Origin: Aquincola tertiaricarbonis | Lineage (GTDB): Bacteria > Pseudomonadota > Gammaproteobacteria > Burkholderiales > Burkholderiaceae_C | Direction: 5' to 3' | DNA length: 64,000 nucleotides | Assembly: GCF_023573145.1 (NCBI RefSeq) | Contig: NZ_CP097635.1 | Span: forward strand, 1,426,001 to 1,490,000 | Part shown: positions 58,327-64,000 of the stretch, one piece after another | How the letters are laid out: each line of letters begins with the position of its first letter | Numbering within the stretch: the stretch's first letter is position 1 | Made by a program: the position numbers and the translations under genes | Notes under the pieces: model-generated | Database searches by the model: none | What the model saw: only the letters and a program-made list of their open reading frames with translations | What the model was told of the DNA's origin: nothing

Positions 58327-59507
58327 CGCGCCACCTTGCACAGCTTCTCGGGCGCGTCGGCGCCCAGCGTGTCGAGCACGTTGCTCGGGTGCAGCAGCCC
58401 TTCTATGGGCGCCTGCGCGATCACGCCCTGGCCGTCGGTCAGCAGCAAGGTCTGGCGCAGCTGGCCGTCCCAGGCGCGGAAGCTGAGCGGCGTGCCCTTG
58501 GAGCCATCCAGCGACAGCTTGGGCAGGGTCTGCGTCCAGGCCGCCGCGGTCGGCGCCTTGGTGCCCGCGGGCTGCGCGGTGGCCAGCGCGATCAAGGCCT
58601 TGCCCGCCATCCAGGAAGCCCAGTCCTGCGCCGTCATCGGCCGCTGGTGCGCCTTGGCAAAGCGGCGCGCCACCTGGGGCGCGCCATAGCGCTCGAACTG
58701 CGCATGCCAGCCCACCGCCACCAGGCCGCCATCGCCCACCACCGGGCGCGGCAGCACCGTGCGGTAAGGCATGTTGCGGGCAAATTCACCATCGCTGTCC
58801 ACCACCCACACCGCGTCGTAGGTGGCGCCGCCGGTCAGCAGCAGCGGGTTGGCCAGGTCACGCTCGCGCGGGTCGGCCGAGAGCTTGAACGGCTTGCTGG
58901 CCACCACCTGCAGCCCGTAGCGCTTGAGGGAGGCCTGCACCGTCAGCGCCCGTTGCTGGTCGGCCGGCGTGGTGCCGGTGAGCAGCAACAGCTTGCTCCA
59001 CTTGCGTGACACCAGCAGCTGCGCCAGCGCATCGGCGCGCATGCGCTCGCTGGGCAGCAGGTGATACAGGCGCGCCCGGCAGTCCTGCTGGCGCAGCCGG
59101 TCGTCGGCGGCGCCCACGTTCAGCACCGGCAGCTTCACCGCATCGGCCACCGCCAGCGTCCAGTCGGCCGGCAGGTCGGTGATCAACACCGCGGCGCCGG
59201 CCTTCTCGGCCGCCTGGGCGGCGGCCTTGGCCGCTTCCAGCGAGGCGGCTTCGCTGGTGGTGAGCGCGATCTCGTGGCCGGCTGCGTCCAGCTCGAAACG
59301 GCCCTCTTCCATCGCCACCGCCAGGCCGTCGGCGGCCGGCCCGGTGGGGTGGCCCAGGTAGGCGCGCTGCACGCGCGAGCGCTCCAGCCGCGCGTCGTCC
59401 TGCGGCGCAATCAGCGTGGCCTTGAGCGTGGCCGCCTGCGCCGGCCGCAGGCCCGGGCCGGCCAGCGCAACGCCGGCCAGCACGGCAGCAAGCGCGGCCT
59501 GCTTCAT
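58323..59507 (-). CDS. Periplasmic binding protein of the PQQ-dependent alcohol dehydrogenase ABC system
   Basis: A 394-residue type I binding protein with a signal peptide (to about residue 25, PAQAAT). It resembles the binding component that co-occurs with PQQ alcohol dehydrogenases (family described as PQQ_ABC_bind). Segments are RVQRAYLGHPTGPAADGLAV, AAVLITDLPADWTLAVADAV and LLTGGATYDAVWVVDSDGEF. It is coupled to the propeller gene upstream (59504-59507) and the permease gene downstream (58323-58326). The ligand is unknown; metal chelate, cofactor or alcohol are all conceivable. Confidence 0.82.
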   Translation of the reverse strand: MKQAALAAVLAGVALAGPGLRPAQAATLKATLIAPQDDARLERSRVQRAYLGHPTGPAADGLAVAMEEGRFELDAAGHEIALTTSEAASLEAAKAAAQAAEKAGAAVLITDLPADWTLAVADAVKLPVLNVGAADDRLRQQDCRARLYHLLPSERMRADALAQLLVSRKWSKLLLLTGTTPADQQRALTVQASLKRYGLQVVASKPFKLSADPRERDLANPLLLTGGATYDAVWVVDSDGEFARNMPYRTVLPRPVVGDGGLVAVGWHAQFERYGAPQVARRFAKAHQRPMTAQDWASWMAGKALIALATAQPAGTKAPTAAAWTQTLPKLSLDGSKGTPLSFRAWDGQLRQTLLLTDGQGVIAQAPIEGLLHPSNVLDTLGADAPEKLCKVAR

Positions 59508-60484
59508 TCGACGATCACCAGCCCGTAGGGCACACGCCCCACCGGGATGCTCTTGAGCGCCTTGCCACCGGCCACGTCGACCACCGTCACGTCGTCGCTC
59601 AGGCCGTTGACCACGTACAGCCGCTGCTCCGCCTTGTCCAGCGTGACGTTCCAGGCCCGCTTGCCCACCAGCACCAGCTGCGTGACCTTGCGCGTGGGCA
59701 CGTCGACGAAGGCCACGTGGTTGGCACGCCCCAGGGCCACGAAGGCGCGCTTGCCGTCGCGCGTCATCTGGATCCCCACCGGGGTGATGTCCTGCTCGCG
59801 GGCGCCCTTGACCTCGAACTTGAGACTGCCGGCCACGCTGTGGTCGGCGGTGTTGACGATGGTGACCGTGGCGTCCAGCTCGTTGGTGATCCACAGCTGC
59901 TGGCCATCGGGCGTCAGCGCCATGCGCCGCGGCCGCTTGCCGGCCTTGATGTTCTTGACGATCTTGCCGCTGGCCACGTCGATCACGTGCACGAGGTTGG
60001 CCACCTCCGACGTGACGTAGAGCGTCTTGCCGTCCAGGCTCACCTTCACGCCCTCGGGCTCGCCGCCCACCTTGACCGCCTTGGTCTTCTTGCCGCTGGC
60101 AAAGTCGATGAAGCTGGCTTCGCCGTCGTCCTCGTTCGAGACGTAGATGGTCTTGCCGTCGGGCGAAAGGTCGAAGGCCTCGGGCTCGTCGCCCAGCGGA
60201 ATGCGGCGCAGCGACTGGTTGGTGGCCGGGTCGATCAGGTCGGCCGCATTGCTGTCGGTGCACGCCACCAGCAGCTTGCGGTCGGGCGTGAGCATCATGT
60301 GGCGGCCGCGCTTGCAGGTGGGCACCGTGCCCTTGACGGACATCGTGGACAGGTCGATGAGCGTCAGCGCGTCGTCCTTCTCGCTGGACACATAGGCGGT
60401 GCCTTGCGCCGACACGGTGCCGCAGAAAAGGGCCGCAGCCAGTACCACGGCAGCGCGCCGGGCGGTCATCAGCGGATGGGTCAT
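59504..60484 (-). CDS. Periplasmic YVTN-type beta-propeller protein (PQQ-associated)
   Basis: A 326-residue exported protein; the signal ends near SAQ (residue 27). At least seven blades are visible as YVTN-like repeats: AYVSSEKDDALTLIDLSTMS, IYVSNEDDGEASFIDFASGK, LYVTSEVANLVHVIDVASGK, LWITNELDATVTIVNTADHS and others. It matches the propeller protein that travels with the PQQ-alcohol-dehydrogenase ABC system. It is the second gene of the operon, 39 bases after the ATPase, and coupled to the binding-protein gene. Confidence 0.84.
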   Translation of the reverse strand: MTHPLMTARRAAVVLAAALFCGTVSAQGTAYVSSEKDDALTLIDLSTMSVKGTVPTCKRGRHMMLTPDRKLLVACTDSNAADLIDPATNQSLRRIPLGDEPEAFDLSPDGKTIYVSNEDDGEASFIDFASGKKTKAVKVGGEPEGVKVSLDGKTLYVTSEVANLVHVIDVASGKIVKNIKAGKRPRRMALTPDGQQLWITNELDATVTIVNTADHSVAGSLKFEVKGAREQDITPVGIQMTRDGKRAFVALGRANHVAFVDVPTRKVTQLVLVGKRAWNVTLDKAEQRLYVVNGLSDDVTVVDVAGGKALKSIPVGRVPYGLVIVE

Positions 60485-60523
60485 GGCTCTTTGTCTCCTG
60501 GGTTGTCGTTGTGGGAAAGCAAG

Positions 60524-61237
60524 TCAGGTGGTGCGCTGGATGAAGCCGGCTTCGAGCGTCGGACCACCCAGTGCCTGGGCCACCTCGGCCGGCGTGCCAT
60601 CGGCCAGCAGGCTGCCCTTGTGCAGCACCAGCACGCGGTCGGCGGCCTCGGCCTCTTCCACCCAGTGGGTGGCCCACAGCACGCAGGTGCCACGCTCGCG
60701 CACGTCGGCGCGTATGGCGGCCAGCAGGTCGCGGCGCGACTTGGGGTCAAGGCCGACGGTGGCTTCATCCATCAGCATCACACGCGGTTCGTGCAGCCAG
60801 GCACGCACGAGTTCCACCTTGCGGCGGTTGCCACCCGACAGCTCTCGCACCTTGCGGTCGAGCTTGGGTTCGAGGTTGAGCCGCGCGCAGCCGGCTTCGA
60901 TGCGCTGCAGCGCCAGCCGGCGTGGCAGGCCGTGCAGATCGGCCTGGAACAGCAGGTTGCGGCGGATGCTCAGGTCCAGGTCCAGCGACATCTGCTGGAA
61001 CACCACGCCGATATGCCGCAGTGCAGCAGTGGCTGCGTGGCGCAATGAATGACCGGCCACCTCCACCTCACCTTCGTCGGCGGCGAAAAGACCGGTGAGC
61101 ACCTGGAACAAGGTGGATTTGCCCGCGCCATTGGGCCCGAGCAGGGCGGTGAATTGGCCCGCGCTCAATTGCATCGTCAGCGACTGCAGCGCGGTGTGCT
61201 TTCCATAACGCTGGGTAAGGCCTTGGGTACGGAGCAT
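60524..61237 (-). CDS. ABC transporter ATPase of the PQQ-associated system (PedA-like)
   Basis: A 237-residue ABC-2-type ATPase. Walker A is [11 protein letters not shown], the Q-loop lies in IGVVFQQMSLDLDLSIRRNL, the signature is LSGGNRRK and Walker B is RVMLMDEATVGLDP, with a switch His in WATHWVEEAE. It heads the seven-gene minus-strand operon running through to the response regulator. The ATG at 61237 (MLRTQGLTQRYG) is the natural start. Tandem TTGCACGC repeats lie 45-62 bases upstream. Confidence 0.87.
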   Translation of the reverse strand: MLRTQGLTQRYGKHTALQSLTMQLSAGQFTALLGPNGAGKSTLFQVLTGLFAADEGEVEVAGHSLRHAATAALRHIGVVFQQMSLDLDLSIRRNLLFQADLHGLPRRLALQRIEAGCARLNLEPKLDRKVRELSGGNRRKVELVRAWLHEPRVMLMDEATVGLDPKSRRDLLAAIRADVRERGTCVLWATHWVEEAEAADRVLVLHKGSLLADGTPAEVAQALGGPTLEAGFIQRTT

Positions 61238-61730
61238 GGGGTGACGTCTGGTTGGCCCGAAGGCCTGCAACTTCCGCGCCTTTGCACGCGCTTGCACGCA
61301 GGTGAAGGCACACGTCCTGGTGACCATTCTGCGGCACGCCGGGCGCTGCCCTCTTGTTGCAACACTCTGCGCCAAAAATGCGGCCCGCACTGTGGCGCAG
61401 GTCTTTGTACCGCACCCGGCTGCTGCCGCGCACCGCCACCCGCGATGGCCGCCCGGCCTCAGTGCTTTCCCGGGTGTTCAGTTGCCTAGACAGGCGAAAT
61501 AGCCGTTGCAGGTGGAATTGCAAGCCGGCTTTTTGCAGGGTTTCACCTAGGCCCACGTGAACCCTTCACACATCCGGCCTTCGCCGACCCGCGTACGGTC
61601 CGCCAGCCGCATCCGCAGCCCGCCGGCATGGGCATGGTTGTTGCGGACCGGCCAGCCTGCGTACACGCTTCGAAGGACTTCGGTGGTAGGCCTTCGCACA
61701 ACCAAAGACCACCCTGAGAAGGAGACATCG
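61238..61730. promoter_or_regulatory. Divergent control region between the ABC operon and xoxF
   Basis: This 493-base gene-free region contains TTGCACGC twice exactly 10 bases apart (61282-61289, 61292-61299). A perfect palindrome TGTTGCAACA lies at 61355-61364, and further TTGCA elements lie around 61505-61540. AGAAGGAGA (61717-61725) is the xoxF ribosome site. I could not identify convincing -35/-10 boxes. The repeats are candidate binding sites for the response regulator of the operon. Confidence 0.5.
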
Positions 61731-63551
61731 ATGAAGCTTTCCCGGCAATCGAGCGTTGGCGTCTTGCAGCGCTTGGGGCTAGCGTTGTTGGCTCTTCCGG
61801 CCTTGGCGTTCGCCAACGCCGATGTTGAGAAAAACATCGCCAATTCCAAGAACTGGGCGACCCAGGCTGGTGACATGTTCAACCAGCGCTACAGCAAGCT
61901 GAACCAGATCAACAAGAACAACGTCGGCAAGATGCAGGTCGCGTGGACCTTCTCCACCGGCGTGCTGCGCGGCCACGAGGGCTCGCCCCTGGTGATCGAC
62001 GGCACCATGTACCTGCACACGCCGTTCCCCAACAAGGTCTTCGCGCTCGACCTCGACACGCAGAAGATCAAGTGGAAGTACGAGCCCAAGCAGGATCCGG
62101 CCGTCATTCCGCAGATGTGTTGCGACACGGTCAACCGCGGCCTGGCCTATGCCGAAGGCAAGGTCATCCTGCAGCAGGCCGACTCGATGCTGGTGGCGCT
62201 CGATGCCAAGACTGGCAAGGTGATCTGGCAGACCAAGAACGGCGACCCCAAGCTGGGGGCGGTGAACACCAACGCGCCGCACGTCTTCAAGGACAAGGTG
62301 ATCACCGGCATCTCCGGCGGTGAATGGGGTGTGCGCGGCTTCATCGCGGCGTACAACCTGAGCGACGGCAAGCTGGCCTGGAAGGGCTACAGCGTGGGTC
62401 CGGACGCCGAGATGCTGATCGACCCCGAGAAGACGATGACCTGGACCGACGGGCAGATGAAGCCGGTGGGCAAGGACTCGTCGCTCAAGACCTGGCAGGG
62501 CGACCAGTGGAAGATCGGCGGCGGCACCACCTGGGGCTGGTACAGCTACGACAAGGCCACCAACCTGATGTACTACGGCACGGGCAACCCGTCGACGTGG
62601 AACCCCTCGCAGCGGCCGGGTGACAACAAGTGGTCCATGACCATCTTCGCGCGTGACCTGGACACCGGCGTGGCCAAGTGGGTCTACCAGATGACCCCGT
62701 TCGACGAGTGGGACTTCGACGGCATCAACGAGATGATCCTCGCGGACATCGACGTCAAGGGCAAGCCGACGAAGGCGCTGGTGCACTTCGACCGCAACGG
62801 CTTCGCCTACACGATGGACCGCGTGACCGGTGCGCTGCTGGTGGCCGAGAAGTACGACCCGGTGGTGAACTGGGCCACGCACGTGGACATGAAGACCGGC
62901 CGCCCGCAGGTCGTGTCCAAGTACTCCACGGCGCAGAACGGTCCTGACGTCAACACCAAGGGCATCTGCCCGGCGGCACTGGGCACCAAGGACCAGCAGC
63001 CGGCGTCGTTCGACCCCGAGACCAAGCTCTTCTACGTGCCGACCAACCACGTCTGCATGGACTATGAGCCGTTCAAGGTCGAGTACACCGCCGGCCAGCC
63101 GTACGTGGGTGCCACGCTGTCGATGTACCCGGCCCCGGGCAGCCACGGTGGCATGGGCAACTACATCACCTGGAACGCCGGCACCGGCAAGATCGTGCAG
63201 AGCAAGGCCGAGAAGTTCTCGGTGTGGAGCGGCTCGCTCAACACCGCGGGCGGCCTGAGCTGCTACGGCACGCTGGAGGGCTACCTGAAGTGCGTCGACA
63301 AGAACGACATCAAGAAGGAACTGTTCAAGTTCAAGACGCCCTCCGGGATCATCGGCAACGTGTTCACCTACGAGCACAAGGGCAAGCAGTACATGGGCGT
63401 GTTCTCGGGCATCGGTGGCTGGGCCGGCATCGGCATGGCTGCGGGCCTCGAGAAGGACCAGGATGGTCTGGGCGCCGTGGGCGGCTACCGGGAACTGTCC
63501 CAGTACACCGAACTGGGCGGTTCGTTGACAGTGTTTGCTCTGCCCAATTGA
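61731..63551 (+). CDS. xoxF: Lanthanide-dependent methanol dehydrogenase XoxF
   Basis: A 606-residue periplasmic PQQ enzyme oxidising methanol. The signal peptide covers about residues 1-28. The vicinal disulfide is Cys130-Cys131 (QMCCDTV). Metal ligands are Glu198 (GGEWG), Asn286 (GTGNPSTW), the catalytic Asp328 and Asp330 in EWDFDGIN. The extra Asp two residues after the catalytic one is the hallmark that separates lanthanide XoxF from calcium MxaF (which has Ala). AGAAGGAGA lies 5 bases before the ATG at 61731; the open frame upstream to 61557 is leader. Electrons go to the cytochrome encoded next. Confidence 0.95.
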   Translation: MKLSRQSSVGVLQRLGLALLALPALAFANADVEKNIANSKNWATQAGDMFNQRYSKLNQINKNNVGKMQVAWTFSTGVLRGHEGSPLVIDGTMYLHTPFPNKVFALDLDTQKIKWKYEPKQDPAVIPQMCCDTVNRGLAYAEGKVILQQADSMLVALDAKTGKVIWQTKNGDPKLGAVNTNAPHVFKDKVITGISGGEWGVRGFIAAYNLSDGKLAWKGYSVGPDAEMLIDPEKTMTWTDGQMKPVGKDSSLKTWQGDQWKIGGGTTWGWYSYDKATNLMYYGTGNPSTWNPSQRPGDNKWSMTIFARDLDTGVAKWVYQMTPFDEWDFDGINEMILADIDVKGKPTKALVHFDRNGFAYTMDRVTGALLVAEKYDPVVNWATHVDMKTGRPQVVSKYSTAQNGPDVNTKGICPAALGTKDQQPASFDPETKLFYVPTNHVCMDYEPFKVEYTAGQPYVGATLSMYPAPGSHGGMGNYITWNAGTGKIVQSKAEKFSVWSGSLNTAGGLSCYGTLEGYLKCVDKNDIKKELFKFKTPSGIIGNVFTYEHKGKQYMGVFSGIGGWAGIGMAAGLEKDQDGLGAVGGYRELSQYTELGGSLTVFALPN

Positions 63552-63584
63552 TCGGGCAAGAGGTTTAAAAAGGTTGGATGGGTG

Positions 63585-63632
63585 GGGGGCAGGTTCCCGC
63601 CGGGCCATCGGCGGGCCAGCCCCCTTTTTTTT
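63585..63632 (+). terminator. Strong intrinsic terminator between xoxF and the cytochrome gene
   Basis: An outer stem GGGGGC/GCCCCC (63585-63590 with 63619-63624) encloses a 7-bp inner stem CCCGCCG/CGGCGGG (63596-63602 with 63609-63615). Eight Ts (63625-63632) follow immediately. It should stop or attenuate transcription after xoxF. Confidence 0.82.
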
Positions 63633-63654
63633 CGGATCTCAAGGACACAGACTC

Positions 63655-64000
63655 ATGAAGTTGAAGCAGACGCTGGCGCTCCTGGCCTGCGCAGGGTTCA
63701 CGATGGCCGCGACGGCGCAGGACAAGCTCTACACCGTGGTGGACGGCACCAAGGTGGATGCCAAGACGATGGAAGGCTTTCGGGCCTGGCGTGCCGCGGC
63801 TTGCGACCGCTGCCACGGCGCCAACCAGGAAGGCATGGTCGGCCCTTCGCTGATCACCAGCCTCAAGACGCTGAGCAAGGAAGACTTCGTCAAGACCGTG
63901 CGCGACGGCCGGCTGGACAAGGGCATGCAGAGTTTCGGCACCAACAAGATGGTGATGGACAACATGGACAACCTGTACGCCTACCTGAAGGGCCGTTCGG
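63655..64000 (+). CDS. xoxG: Cytochrome c (XoxG-like), 3' truncated by window edge
   Basis: 115 residues are visible. The signal peptide ends at about residue 20 (MAATAQ). One haem-binding motif, CDRCH, lies at about residues 47-51. GMVGPSLITSLKTLSKEDFV and RLDKGMQSFG follow, a pattern seen in cytochromes that accept electrons from quinoprotein methanol dehydrogenases. A Met near SFGTNKMVMDNMDN could be the axial ligand. The gene lies 103 bases after xoxF, behind the terminator. Calling it XoxG depends on position; the end of the protein is outside the window. Confidence 0.75.
   Translation, partial: MKLKQTLALLACAGFTMAATAQDKLYTVVDGTKVDAKTMEGFRAWRAAACDRCHGANQEGMVGPSLITSLKTLSKEDFVKTVRDGRLDKGMQSFGTNKMVMDNMDNLYAYLKGRS

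Noticed and set aside
61252..61272. Possible sigma-54 promoter (TTGG ... TGCAA) in the xoxF upstream region
   Set aside because: The GG and GC pairs are separated by 11 instead of 10 bases and the flanking consensus is poor.
61731..63551. Calcium-type MxaF
   Set aside because: The position two residues after the catalytic Asp is Asp330, the lanthanide signature, where MxaF has Ala.

Overview
This window is very GC-rich, densely packed DNA from a betaproteobacterium. Gene content and protein style point to Burkholderiales, probably the Rubrivivax/Leptothrix/Methylibium branch; that placement is inference from gene families, not from a marker gene. I see no rRNA, tRNA, CRISPR array, insertion sequence or phage module. 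The pathways suggest a plant- or soil-associated facultative methylotroph that also fixes CO2 and can eat the plant hormone indole-3-acetate (auxin).

Layout. 1-12.5 kb holds mixed housekeeping and accessory genes: a partial B12/radical-SAM protein, a chemoreceptor, a short SucA-like 2-oxoacid dehydrogenase E1, a lipoprotein, a VOC protein, a TetR regulator, phosphatidylserine synthase, a REC-GGDEF cyclase, a PEP-CTERM protein and a GDSL esterase. 12.5-26.7 kb is a complete-looking iac-type auxin catabolic locus. A minus-strand operon (iacH-A-B-I-C-D-E-F-G plus a Bug-type receptor) diverges from a plus-strand branched-chain-type ABC importer (one gene is a permease-ATPase fusion), followed by the MarR regulator iacR. 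26.7-28.65 kb holds a frameshifted tannase/feruloyl-esterase lipoprotein gene, bracketed by iacR and a second, degenerate copy of the iacR 3' end. 28.7-33.4 kb holds a LysR/DMT divergent pair, a PHB-depolymerase-type esterase with a ribbon-helix-helix regulator, and an MFS transporter.

33.5-45 kb is a red-type (form IC) Calvin cycle operon on the minus strand, cbbL-S-X-Y-E-Z-F-P-T-A, with cbbR divergent. 44.9-50.4 kb is a translationally coupled mxaR-S-A-C-K-L operon (methanol dehydrogenase maturation), but mxaFJGI are not next to it. Then come a TonB-dependent receptor and a DUF4143 ATPase. 54.7-61.2 kb is one coupled minus-strand operon: the ABC system associated with PQQ-dependent alcohol dehydrogenases (ATPase, beta-propeller, binding protein, permease), an unexpected Bug receptor, and a NarL-type two-component pair. 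61.7 kb to the end holds divergent xoxF (lanthanide-type methanol dehydrogenase with the diagnostic Asp-x-Asp) and the start of its cytochrome c, separated by a strong intrinsic terminator.

How it fits together. XoxF oxidises methanol in the periplasm and passes electrons to the cytochrome. The ABC system, TonB receptor and two-component pair probably serve lanthanide or cofactor supply and control. Carbon oxidised to CO2 can re-enter through the adjacent RuBisCO operon, since no serine-cycle or RuMP genes are seen here. The iac locus would feed catechol into a ring-cleavage pathway that is not in this window. The points most worth following are the iacR-tail duplication around the frameshifted esterase, the Bug receptor inside the PQQ/lanthanide operon, the orphan mxaRSACKL operon, and a hairpin-rich repeat embedded in the ABC permease coding sequence.
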